Origin: Pardosa pseudoannulata
Taxonomy: Eukaryota > Arthropoda > Arachnida > Araneae > Lycosidae
Reading direction: 5' to 3'
Length of the DNA: 64,000 bases
Assembly (NCBI GenBank): GCA_032207245.1
Contig: CM063500.1
Span: forward strand, 78,189,625 to 78,253,624
How positions within the stretch are numbered: position 1 is the stretch's first letter; the number at the start of each line of letters is the position of its first letter. The notes under the pieces are model-generated. The model made no database searches and had not been told where the DNA came from. It worked only from the letters and a program-made list of their open reading frames with translations. Position numbers and translations under genes: made by a program. Below, piece after piece: positions 27,130-38,589 of this stretch.

Positions 27130-28225
27130 CACGTTGTATGCGGGTACATTTCGCAGCTGAATTGTACCGAGAGCGGGCGTTCTGCGAGTAAATTTAGTTA
27201 TTCAGTTAAATCTCAATAGATTGAAAATTATTGAATTTTCTAACCAACTTTTTGTATTTTATATTGAATGATATAAACAAATATATAAATAGAAATATAT
27301 AAATAACAACCATAAGATTTTTGTAAACAAAAAATATATTTTTTAGTGGATAAATTTATAATAGTGTCGTAAGTATGAAAAATCAAACAGAAATAGTAGT
27401 ATATAGTTTTAATTTTTTCGAATTATGTTATATATAAACTTTTTTACATTATAAAAATGAAAGACAATAATATTCGCCTTCGTTTTTGTGCATATACCGT
27501 TATTTTTGTACCCACAAACAAACCATGTTGTTACACTAACCCGTACTAGTACTGGTCCCGCTCTCAAGTATCAATCGTCAGAAAACGTACTAGTACGTGT
27601 TCCGAGCTCAAGTATCAATCGTCAGAAAACGCACTACTACATATCCCGCGCTCAAGTATCAATCGTCAGAAAACGTACTAGTACGTGTTCCGAGCTCAAG
27701 TATCAATCGTCAGAAAACGCACTACTACATATCCCGAGCTCAAGTATCAATCGTCAGAAAACGCACTACTACATGTCCCGCGCTCAAGTATCAATCGTCA
27801 GAAAAACGCACTACTACATATCGCGCTCAAGTATCAATCGTCAGAAACGTAGTTTACGTGTGAGCTCAATATCAATCGTCAGAAAACATACTAGTACGTT
27901 TTAATTTCAATCGTCAGAAACACTACTACATATTAAAGTATCAATCGTCAAAACGTACTAGTACGTGCGAGCTCAAGTATCAATGTCCGCACTACTACAT
28001 ATGCTCAAGTATCAATGAAAAAACTACTAGTAAGTGTTGAGCTTAAAATCAATCGTCAGAAAACGCACTACTACATGTCCCGCGCTCAAGTATCAATCGT
28101 CAGAAAACGTACTAGTACGTGTTCCGAGCTCAAGTATCAATCGTCAGAAAACGCACTAGTACGTGTCCCGCGCTCAAGTATCAATCGTCAGAAAACGTAC
28201 TAGTACGTTTCCCGCATACGATGTG
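27130..28225 (+). mobile_element. TTAA MITE family P1 with a ~44 bp internal minisatellite
   Basis: Begins TTAA|CACGTTGTATGCGGG and ends CCCGCATACGATGTG|GTAA, so the right TTAA is mutated. The left ~370 bp matches the P1 copies at 6384 and in the 32.7-38.0 kb array. The extra length comes from expansion of the GTACTAGTAC/ATCAATCGTCAGAAAA block. This expands a different internal segment from the copy at 6384. Confidence 0.85.
27540..28215 (+). repeat. ~44 bp minisatellite, about 15 units, with a deletion-rich middle
   Basis: The unit is CTCAAGTATCAATCGTCAGA followed by AAACGTACTAGTACGTGTCCCGCG-type sequence. Two subtypes alternate, one with GTACTAGTAC and one with CACTACTACAT. Units between about 27840 and 28060 have many short deletions, while those before and after are nearly uniform. 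Confidence 0.9.
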
Positions 28226-28472
28226 GTAAATTAACCCTATTTTAAAATCGCAGAAAATTAGCTCGATAAAACTCTCGCGTCAAGTCTACGTTTTTTTCAT
28301 TCAAAACGTATTCTACGATAGCTAAATTGCAATTGTTTTTTCAAATTATTGTCTTCAGACATAAGAGTTTAAATTTACACTTTTAATCAATATGTTTTGC
28401 ACCTATCGTCTATCACTGCTAATAATTTATGCATTAGGAAGAAATGACTTTAGCATTAATGAATGATTGTTG

Positions 28473-28985
28473 ACCTATGCCACTTGGTCAAACCAAGCAC
28501 GATTGAGCAGGAGGCTACTCGTATTAAGACAAAGGGGCTCAATTTCGTTTTTAACCTGCACCTCAAGGGTCGAACTACGACTTACGCTCAAGTGGGTCCT
28601 CGTAATTCTGAAGCAGAGACTAAGCAGAAGACCCATAAGCTTGGCCTTCCATCCCCAGAGGTATTGATTGAGAACATGGAGGACATTGTGACCACGAACC
28701 TGTTTGTTTTTGTGCGTAAGGAACAATCTAAGAAGGTATAATTGTCTGTCGTTGTTGTTGTCTTATGCCACTTGGTCAAACCAAGCACGATTGAACCAGA
28801 GGCTACTCGTATTAAGGCAAAGGGGTAAGTCTTTCGTTTTTTAACGAGCACCATAAGGGTGAAATTACGACTTACGCTCAAGTGGGTCCTCGTAATTTTG
28901 AAGTAGAGACCCTACAGAAGACCCATAGGCTTGTCCTGCTATCCCTACAGGTACTAATTGAGAACCATTGTGACCACGAACATAT
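28473..28985 (+). repeat. Diverged tandem duplication of a ~270 bp unit, unknown origin
   Basis: 28473-28735 and 28763-28985 are direct copies: CACTTGGTCAAACCAAGCAC (which contains a TTGGTCAAACCAA palindrome), GAGGCTACTCGTATTAAG, TACGACTTACGCTCAAGTGG and GAAGACCCATA. The first copy has a 92-codon open frame with TTYAQVGPRNSEAETKQKTH; the second keeps TTYAQVGPRNFEVETLQKTH in one frame but is interrupted elsewhere. I do not recognise the protein. Confidence 0.7.
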
Positions 28986-31900
28986 TTTAAGTGTTTTAGT
29001 CACCTTTAACGAACATGACGTATCTTAGGCCGTCTCAGATTCCGAATTCGTAACCTTTCAGTTACGAGATCTCTGCCTTTGCCGACTGAGCTAAACGCAG
29101 CTTCCTGTTGTAAACTATCTACGACATTTGATCACTCGGCATTTTATGATCTGTTGTGCCCCGCACTTCAAAATACTCAATCGGCAGGTACAATGGCTTA
29201 AATCATGACGATTCCATCTATTGTAAAGGTTCATTTTATAGTACCGAGTTTCCATGTGATACCAAATATATATTTGTTTCATAAATAGCATTCTATGATG
29301 TTGTTGGTATTAGGTATTCTTGGTGCTTCTTTGAAAGACTAATTTATAAACCCTTTGAGTACCATAATATTTAGAGAATTAGCTAAAAATACCACGCTGC
29401 ATAAATTGAAATACTCAATTGATTTGGAGTCTGAAGATGGTGCATGTTTTGGTGCAGAGCGTTGCCTTTGCTGACTGAGCTACCTCGAATCTTGCATTAA
29501 AGAGTTAAAACTAGTGTTTTTATGTTTGACAATTTAAAAAAAAAACATGCCCTCCCCTTTTTTTCTTAAAAAAAACTGATGCAACCTGCCCTTTTCCGAA
29601 TAGATTTACTTTGCTCCCTGTATTTTTTCAAATATTTTTTTTGGGGGGAAGGAGAGAAAACTAAAGTGCTTGACAAGCTAATAATTATTTAAGTTATTTT
29701 ATGTGACAATCTTACAGATTTAGCATTATGCTCTTTACACACATATATGCTTTGCTGATATAAAGTCTCAAAATGACGTACAGGAAGTGTCCTTTCACTT
29801 TAGGTAACCGACCACGTTCAAATAGCGATTTTCGTGAAAAATATTGGAAAATATTTTATTTGTTTGTTTTAAAGATGAATCTTTTAGCTTTCGAAAACAG
29901 TTTTCAGATTGTTTCTAGAGTCATTAGAAGTCATGATACAGGTGTTTAATCATCACCGGAAGTGGGCGTTTAAAGGACTTGACTTTGAGTGTTAGCATGG
30001 AAAACGTCTTAAATAGCCTATTATAGCTTCTCAATAAATAACTCTAGCTTATTTCGAATAGTTAGGAGTGTTGGCGTTGTGAGAGTGCAGCTATGTTTTA
30101 CATAATGTCTGCGAAACTTAATTGCTCGCCGCACTCACACGTTGTGGGTTGCATGCCCAGGTATTTTTTCGCGACTACAGGAGGCGTGTGGTGTGGCCTG
30201 TTGAAAAGATTGCACTTAAACTTCGCCAAGTTTCTAGAACAGTGATTGGTCTCCAGGAGGCGATTCAGGACCATACCTGGAGTTCTGGGCAATCTGAACA
30301 GAGCCGGGAAAGGACGCATCGTGCACAGGACAATGGAAAAACGGACGCATCAGCACAGGATAATGGATAAAGTATAGGGTTGCTGGAGTAGTTCAGAAGG
30401 AAGGAAAAGAATGCAGCGTGCTCTTAGACTTTGACAATTTTTCTTTCAGGTGTAGCACGTGGAGTGCCTCTTTTATTTTTTATATATTTTTTTAACTTAT
30501 TTCCTTGTCTTTTGTTCTATATTTGAATATTGTAATATAGATCAGTGGCATTTTCCTATAATTAAAGACGATATAAAGCCAACTTGGGTTATTAATGGAT
30601 TTGAAGTAACAACAGCAATATACTACACCACGGCAGGTGTAAAGTCAAAATATGCTTGTTTTTTCTCTGTTTTTGCCAAATTTTAGGACAATATAAATGT
30701 ATTTATGTTTATTTTTATGTATTTTTTATATTTTATAACATATTACTGCAATAACCAAAAAAATATTTCCATAAAAACCTTATTTAAAAATTTTGGCTCC
30801 GAACGTGGTCAGAACCTTAACAGAAATTGCTCTTTTTGATAAACGCACCCTGATCACTTTAAAAAAAATGTAAACACTAGTTAAAACACATCCACTTGAT
30901 TGGCACAGTATTGTGTTTAAAGTATCATATGACCCTTAATCAACCAACTAAACTTATACCTAGTGCTGGAAAACCCCTTCCACATTTTAGGGCTTTCTTC
31001 GCAAAAGTATAACATGTGCCTTATGGTGTAGAGTCACGCCACACCTGTAAGGTATATTGCTTATAATGACATTCTACAATGTTGTTCACAAACCCCTTTT
31101 AGAAATTTAAGGCTTTATCCAAAAAGAAGGAAAATGTGGCATATGTGTAGGTCCGCCAACCTGGTAGATAAAAAGAAAAAGTTATAATAAGAAATGCTCA
31201 TGCCTAGCACATTCTTATAAATAGACGTTAGTAGCTAGGTATTATGGAATTAGAGAAAGGACAGTTTGAATTCCGAGTTATATAAAATTGTGGTCAATAC
31301 TTCAAAAGAAAACCAGCTCGTAAAACTTACGCAAAACTGCAAGCTTTTGAAAAATAACTTTTCGATTTGAACGGAATTTAAGCCAGGTGTAATAGGTACA
31401 AAGCTACCTCATTTATAATACATAGGAGAAAGTATTTAGATTTAAGAATGAAAGTATTTTCGGAAAATCATAGAAGAAACCGCGTCTACGAATCATTCCC
31501 GATACCCTTCATAAAAGAAGGGAGAGTACAAAAAGATGTGGAGAAAAAAAGATCCGGGACATAAAAAGGGGGAAAAGGTGTAGGGGCATATTTCTGAGAA
31601 GCTGTGCGAGAAGAGAGTCTAGAAGAAATAAAAATATAAAATGTAAATAAATAAATAAATATGAGCGTTGGGTGCTCTAATCCAATGGAACATCAGAATT
31701 TGAGAACTGAACACCTGAATTTTCAAAAGTGGTTAATTTCCCAAATGGGACGGAACTAAGGAGGGGCTAAAGAAAAGGTAAAGGGGTATCTATATACGAA
31801 AAAAAAGGAGAGGAGATTTTCTCTTTTATTATTTGCAGAGATTTTTTTTAGTGAATGTGTAAATTTTTACGCCGGGCTATTATTAGTGAGTGTTTAGATT

Positions 31901-32522
31901 TCTTGAGCTTGTTAAAAAAATGCAGCAGCTTGAGTGGGGTAAGTTCTGTTTTTTACTATTTTTTAACGCAGTGACAAGTAGTATTTTGTGTACGTATGTA
32001 AATTGTAAATAAATTCTTTTTTAATTTAAATCTTCTATGTCTTAAGGAAATTAATCTTTCTGGGTCGTTAGAAATTAGAGAAAAGTGCCTGGGTAACCTT
32101 ATGGGTTTAAAGTTAATTAAATTAAAATAAATGATTAAGAATTATATGAGTAAAATTTTTAAAGTAAAGGGCAAGCGGCTCAGCACTAGGTATATGAATT
32201 TGATTGTTTGTTTGGTGTGTGACTTTGTTATTATGGAATACCCGTACGTAATGCTGAATCCTCTAAAATAATTATGGTGAAGTAGGCCGTGGAATATTAT
32301 TTATCCATTTTTGTTTTGAATAACCTGGCTTCGCATCAGTTGTGATCTGCACCTAGATGAGGGATAACAACAGAAAGAAATCAGAACTCCCTCTTCGGCG
32401 TGATCGAAATATAGAATTCGAAATCGGTAACTTCAGTCACGGTCTCCGTGATATCGGAAGAAAAGAACTCTCAACCCCTTCGGATTTTTATATGAACATC
32501 ATACATGAATCTCATGTCATGC
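28986..32522. other. Long unassigned intergenic stretch
   Basis: Apart from the tRNA-like fragments near 29.0-29.5 kb I recognise nothing. 30120-30370 is more balanced in base composition than its surroundings and holds short open frames on both strands with no recognisable domain. Poly-A/T runs and short simple repeats are scattered. Confidence 0.4.
29037..29104 (-). pseudogene. tRNA-like or SINE-head sequence
   Basis: The minus strand reads TTTAGCTCAGTCGGCAAAGG (A-box-like) and then CGTAACTGAAAGGTTACGAA, which gives an anticodon-like arm with GAA in the loop. The acceptor stem and a full T arm are not convincing. A second partial head, TAGCTCAGTCAGCAAAGGC, is on the minus strand at about 29459-29490. 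Probably an old SINE or tRNA pseudogene. Confidence 0.4.
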
Positions 32523-32709
32523 TTAAAATAGTATTCTAGATTATGTTTGAAAAACATAATTTCTTATAATCCTATGAAAAATCCAAGGATCATAAACGGT
32601 TGCAATGGGAGATCACTGAAGGGGGGGGGGAGTAAATCCAAATGCATTTAGAAAAATTGGTTAAATCTGACAAAAAAAAATTAGGTGTTAAATTTTGTAC
32701 CTACATTAA

Positions 32710-33196
32710 CACATTGTGTGCGGGTACATTTCGCAGCGCAATTGTACCGGGAGCGGGTGTTTTGAGCGTGAATTTAGTTATTCAGTTAAATTTCAATTGA
32801 TTCAAAATTATTTAACTTTTTAACCAACATTTCGTATTTTATATTGAAATATATAAACAAATATATAAAAAGAAATATATAAATAACAACCATATAATTT
32901 TTGTAAACAAAAAATTTATTTTAGTGAATAAATTTATAATAGTATCGTAAATATGAAAAATGAAATAGAGATTTTAGTATACAGTTTTAATTTATTTCGA
33001 ATAATGTTATATATACAGATTTTTACATTATAAAAAAATGAAACACAATAACATTCGGCTTCGTTTTCCTGTATACACCGTTATTTTTGTACCGACAAAC
33101 AAACCATGTTGTTACACTAACCCGTATTAGTACGTGACCCGCGTTCAAGTATCAATCGCCAGAAAACGTACTAGTACCTGTCCCGCAAATAATTTG
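32710..33196 (+). mobile_element. P1 MITE, array copy 1
   Basis: TTAA|CACATTGTGTGCGGG at the left; the right end GTCCCGCAAATAATTTG is followed by TTAA, with the right terminal repeat mutated. Confidence 0.85.
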
Positions 33197-33380
33197 TTAA
33201 AATAGTATTCCAGATTATGTAAGAAAAGTAAATTCGTTATAATCCTACTGAGTAAAATCCAAGGATCATAAACGGCTAAATGGTAAATCACTGGGGTACT
33301 GTAAATCCAAGTGCATTTAAAAAAAATTAATCAAATCTGAAAAAAAAAATATTAGGTGGCAAAGTTTACACCTACATTAA

Positions 33381-33908
33381 CACATTGTGTGCGGATACAT
33401 TTCGCAGCGGAATTGTACCGGGAGCGGGCGTTTTGCGAGTAAATTTAGTTATTCAGTTCAATCTCAATAGATTGTAAATTACTCAATTTTTTAACCAACT
33501 TTTCGTATTATATATTGAAATACATAAACAAATATATAAATAACAACCATAAGATTTTTGTAAGCAAAAAATATATTTTTTTAGTGGATAAATTTATAAT
33601 AGTATCGTAAATATGAAAAATCAAATAGAAATAGTAGTATATAGTTTTAACTTTTTCGAATTATGTTATACATAAACGTTTTTACATTATAAAAAAAATG
33701 AAAGACAAGAATATTCGGCTTCGTTTTCCTGCATATACCGTTATTTTTGTACCATGTTGTACCAAACAAACCATGTTGTTACACTGTACGTACTACTACG
33801 TGTCCCGTACTCAAGTATCAATCTTCAGAAAAGGTACTAGTACGTACCCACGCTCAAGTATAAATCGCCATTAAACGTAGTACTAGTACGTGTCTCGCAT
33901 GCAATGTG
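33381..33908 (+). mobile_element. P1 MITE, array copy 2
   Basis: TTAA on both sides (33377-33380, 33909-33912). Right end CTCGCATGCAATGTG. Small internal rearrangement near 33750, where TTTTGTACCATGTTGTACC is duplicated. Confidence 0.88.
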
Positions 33909-34077
33909 TTAAAATAGTATTCTATATTATGTAAGAAAAATATAATTTTTTATAATCCTATTGAGTAAAATCCAAGGATCATAATGGTAGATCACTGGGG
34001 GATGTGTGCAAATACAAGTGCATTTAGAAAAACCAATAAAATCTAACAAAAAAATTAGGTGGTAAATTCTACATCTA

Positions 34078-34568
34078 CACATAGTGTGAGGGTATATTTC
34101 ACAGCAGAATTGTACCGGGAGCGGGCGTTTTGCGCGTTAATTTAGTTATTCAGTTAAATCTCAATAGATCGAAAATTATTTAATTTTTAAACAACTTTTC
34201 GTATTTTATATTGAAATATATAAACAAATATATAATTGGAAATTTATAAATAACAACCATAATATTTTTGTAAACAAAAAATAGATATTTTAGCGGATAA
34301 GTTTATAATAGTATCATAAATATGAAAAATCAAATAGAAATAGCAGTATATAGTTTTAATTTTTTCGAATTATTTTATGTTATATATAAACATTTTTACA
34401 TTATAAAAGAATGAAAGATAAGAAATTCGGCTTGGTTTTCCTGTATATACCGTTATTTTTGTACCCACAAACAAACCTTGTTGTTACACTAACTCGTACT
34501 AGTACGTGACCTGCGCTCAAGTATCAATCGTCAGAAAACGTACTAGTACATGTCCCGCATACAATGTG
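34078..34568 (+). mobile_element. P1 MITE, array copy 3
   Basis: The left TTAA and first terminal bases are degraded (CACATAGTGTGAGGG). The right end CCCGCATACAATGTG|TTAA is intact. Confidence 0.85.
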
Positions 34569-34753
34569 TTAAAATAGTATTCTAGATTATGTAAGAAAAA
34601 TATAACTTGTTATAATCCTATTGAGTAAAATCCAAGGATTATAAACGGCTGTAATGGTAGATCACTAGGGGGGATTGTAAATCCAAGTGCATTTAGAAAA
34701 ATTAATCAAATTTGACAAAAAAAATTAGGTGGTAAATTTTACACCTACATTAA

Positions 34754-35312
34754 CACATTGTGTGCTGGTACTTTTCGCAGCGGAATTGTACCGGGAGCAG
34801 GCGTTTTGCTCGAAAATTGAGTTAATCAGTTAAATCTCAATAGATCGAAAATTATTTAATTTTTTAACCAACTTTTCGTATTTTATATTGTAATATATAA
34901 ACAAATATATAAATAGAAATATATAAATAATAACCGTAAGATTTATGTAAGCAAAAAATATATTTTTAGTGGATGAATTTATAATAGTATCGTAAATATG
35001 AAAAATCAAGTAGAAATAGTAGTATATAGTTTTAACTTTTTCGAATTATGTTATATATAAACATTTTTACATTATTAAAAAATGAAAAGAGCAATCATAA
35101 AACTGATAATGTAAAAACTAGTTTTTGTTTGTCTAAATTTTTCCAGAATCTATGCAGTAGACAAGAACATTCGGTTTCGTTTTCCTGTATATACAGTTAT
35201 TTTTGTACCCACAAACAAACCATGTTGTTACACTAACCCGTATTAGTACGTGACCCGTGTTCAAGTATCAATCTCCAGAAAACGCACTAGTACGTGTCCC
35301 GCATACAATTTG
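34754..35312 (+). mobile_element. P1 MITE, array copy 4 (long form)
   Basis: TTAA at both sides. It contains the extra AAACTAGTTTTTGTTTGTCT and CAGAATCTATGCAGTAGAC segment, shared with array copy 6 and with the 110 bp units at 6721-7710. Confidence 0.88.
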
Positions 35313-35495
35313 TTAAAATAGTTTTCTAGATTATGTAAGAAAAATATAATTTTTTATAATCCTATTGAGTAAAATCCAAGGATCATAAACGGCATAGTGG
35401 TAGAACACTGGGGGGGGGTGTAAATCCGAGTGCATTTAAAAAAAGTAATCAAATCTGACTTAAAAATTAGGTGGTAAATTTTACACCTACATTAA

Positions 35496-35970
35496 CACAT
35501 TGTGTGCGGGTACATTTCGCAGAGAAATTGTATCGGAAGTGATTGTTTTGCGAGTAAATTTAGTTATCGAGTTAAATCTCAATAGATCGAAAATTATTCA
35601 ATTTTTTAACCAACTTTTCGTATTTTATATTGAAATACATAAACAAATATATAAATAACAACCATAAGATTTTTGTAAACAAAAAATATATTTTTTAGTT
35701 GATAAGTTTATAATAGTACCGTAAATATGAAAAATCAAATAGAGATAGTAGTGTATAGTTTTAATTTTTTCGAATTATGTTATATATAAACATTTTTACA
35801 TTATAAAAAAATGGAAGACAAGAACATTTGCTTCGTTTTCTTCTGCATATACCGTTATTTTTGTACCCACAAACAAACCATGTTGTTACACTAACCCGTA
35901 TTAGTACGTGACCCGCGTTCAAGTATCAATCGTCAGAAAACGTACTAGTACGTTTCCCGTATGCAATGTG
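35496..35970 (+). mobile_element. P1 MITE, array copy 5
   Basis: TTAA at both sides, short form. The left sub-terminal block is diverged (TATCGGAAGTGATTG). Confidence 0.88.
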
Positions 35971-36152
35971 TTAAAATAGTATTCTAGATTATGTAAAAAA
36001 AAAATCTGTTATAATCCTATTGAATAAAATCCAAAGATCATAAACGACTGTAATGGTAGATCACTGAGGGGGGGGTGTAATCCAAGTGCATTTAGAAAAA
36101 ATAATCAAATCTGACCAAAAAAATTAGGTGGCAAATTTTACACCTACATTAA

Positions 36153-36662
36153 CACATTGTGTGCTGATACATTTCGCAGAGAAATGTTAATAAATCGAAA
36201 ATTATTTAATTTTTTAATCAACTTTTCGTATTTTATATTGAAATATATAAACAAATACATAAATTGAAATATATAAATAACAACCACAAGATTTTTGTAA
36301 GCAAAAAATATATTTTTAGTGGATGAATTTATAATAGTATCGTAAATATGAAAAATCAAGTAGAAATAGTAGTATATAGTTTTAACTTTTTCGAATTATG
36401 TTATATATAAACATTTTTACATTATTAAAAAATGAAAAGAGCAATCATAAAACTGATAATGTAAAAACTAGTTTTTGTTTGTCTAAATTTTTCCAGAATC
36501 TATGCAGTAGACAAGAATATTCTGTTTCGTTTTCCTGTATATACCGTTATTTTTGTACCTATAAAGAAACCTTGTTGTTACACTAACCCGTTCTAGTACG
36601 TGACCTGCGCTCAAGTATCAATCGTCAGAAAACGTACTAGTATATGTCCCTCATACGATGTG
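36153..36662 (+). mobile_element. P1 MITE, array copy 6 (long form, left deletion)
   Basis: TTAA at both sides. It lacks about 50 bp after GCAGAGAAATG relative to its neighbours. Carries the long-form segment of copy 4, so copies 4 and 6 are closest relatives. Confidence 0.88.
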
Positions 36663-36850
36663 TTAAAATATTATTCTAGATTATGTAAGAAAAATATAAC
36701 TTGTTATAATCCTATTGAGTAAAATCCAAGGATCATAAACAGCTGTAATGGTAGATCACTAGGGAGGGATTGTAAATCCAAGTGCATTTAGAAAAATTAA
36801 TCAAGTTTGACAAAAAAAAAATTAGGTGGTAAATTTTACACCTACATTAA

Positions 36851-37338
36851 CACATTGTGTGCAGGTACATTTCGCAGCTGAATTGTACCGGGAACGGGTG
36901 TTTTGCGCGTAAATTTAGTTATTCAGTTAAATCTCAATAGATCGAAAATTAGTTTATTTTTTAACCAACTTTTCGTATTTTATATTGAAATATATAAACA
37001 AATATATAAATAGAAATATATAAATAACAACCATAAGATTTTTGTAAACAAAAACTATATTTTTTAGTGGATCAATTTATAATAGTATCGTAAATATGAA
37101 AAATCAAATAGAAATAGTAGTATATAGTTTTAATTTTTTCGAATTATGTTATATATAAACATTTTTACATTATAAAAAAATGAAAGACAAGAACATTCGG
37201 TTTCGTTTTCCTATATATACCGTTATTTTTGTACCCACAAACAAACCATGTTGTTACACTAACCCGTATTAGTACGTGACCCGTGCTCAAGTATCAATCG
37301 TCAGAAAACGTACTACTACGTGTCCCGCATACAATGTG
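36851..37338 (+). mobile_element. P1 MITE, array copy 7
   Basis: TTAA|CACATTGTGTGCAGG at the left and CCCGCATACAATGTG|TTAA at the right; near-consensus short form. Confidence 0.9.
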
Positions 37339-37522
37339 TTAAAATAGTATTCTAGATTATGTAAGAAAAATATAATTTGTTATAATCCTATTGAGTAAAA
37401 TCCAATGATCATAAACGGCTGTAATGGTTGATCCCTGGGGGGGGAATAAATCTAAATGCTTTTAGAAAAATTAATCAAATCTGACAAAAAAAATTAGGTG
37501 GTAAATTTTACACCTACATTAA

Positions 37523-38010
37523 CACATTGTGTGCAGGTACATTTTGCAGCGGAATTGTACCGGGAACGGGCGTTTTGCGCGTAAATTTAGTTATTCAGTT
37601 AAATCTCAATAGATCGAAAATTAGTTTATTTTTTAACCAACTTTTCGTATTTTATATTGAAATATATAAACTAATATATAAATAGAAATATATAAATAAC
37701 AACCATAAGATTTTTGTAAACAAAAATATATTTTTTTAGTGGATAAATTTATAATAGTATCGAAAATATGAAAAATCAAATAGAAATAGCAGTATATAGT
37801 TTTAATTTTTTCGAATTATGTTATATATAAATATTTTTACATTATAAAAAAATGAAAGACAAGAACATTTGCCTTCGTTTTTCTGTATATACCGTTATTT
37901 TTGTACCCACAAACAAACCATGTTGTTACACTAACCCGTACTAATACGTGACCCGAGTTCAAGTATCAATCGTCAGAAAACGTACTAGTATATGTTCCAC
38001 ATATAATACG
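37523..38010 (+). mobile_element. P1 MITE, array copy 8
   Basis: TTAA at both sides; the right terminus is diverged (CCACATATAATACG). The spacer after it decays into unique sequence by about 38200. Confidence 0.88.
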
Positions 38011-38200
38011 TTAAATAGTTTTCTAGATTATGCAAGAAAAACATAATTTGTTACCATCCTATATAGTAAAATTCAAGGATTATTAAACTTCTATAATTGT
38101 AGATCACTGGGGGAGGTGTAAATCCAAGTGCATTGATCAAATCTGACAAAAATACTAGATGGTAAATTTTACACATACATTAGCATTATACATTGTTACT

Positions 38201-38589
38201 AATGGTATTTAAAATTCGGATATTCGCACTACTTGACTTCCTAAGTATGTTAAGCTCTTATTCTTTTGAAATTGACTGCAAAGTATTTTCTCGAGTTACA
38301 GAAGACTTAATACCGCAAAACGTCGAAAACATGCTAAAACATTGTTTAATTTCAATTACTTGTCGTATATGAATAGCATTTAGTAATTGAAAATGGATAC
38401 TCTGTTTTGTTATTATTCAACTTAAAATAATTGGTTAGTATAACATGCAATAGGAATATGTTTGAGGAATACTGTGAATGACTTAGTGTTTGTCAAATAG
38501 TTTTGCATTTAATTCGAATAGATTTATGTGTTCTATATTTCAAGTAAAACATTTTATATAGTAAAAATAAAAATTTCGTTAAAAATTTA
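38201..38589. other. Unique spacer between two arrays
   Basis: AT-rich sequence between the P1 array and the 48 bp minisatellite. Nothing recognised. Confidence 0.5.

Larger units (their letters stand above)
32523..38200 (+). repeat. Tandem array of P1 MITE plus flank, ~690 bp period, eight units
   Basis: Each unit is a ~490-560 bp P1 element followed by a ~170-185 bp spacer (AATAGTATTCTAGATTATGT ... ATCACTGGGGGG ... AGTGCATTTAGAAAAATTAA ... TTTTACACCTACAT). P1 starts are at 32710, 33381, 34078, 34754, 35496, 36153, 36851 and 37523, spaced 657-742 bp. Almost every element keeps TTAA on both sides. The same spacer in all units shows that a MITE already inserted in DNA was amplified together with its flank, rather than eight separate insertions. 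Confidence 0.93.

Noticed and set aside
27488..28203. Arg/Ser-rich repetitive frames ([13 protein letters not shown])
   Set aside because: They translate the 44 bp minisatellite in a MITE; frame and length depend on unit length.
30098..30370. Possible gene from balanced base composition and frames on both strands
   Set aside because: No domain, splice signal or repeat partner recognised; left unassigned.
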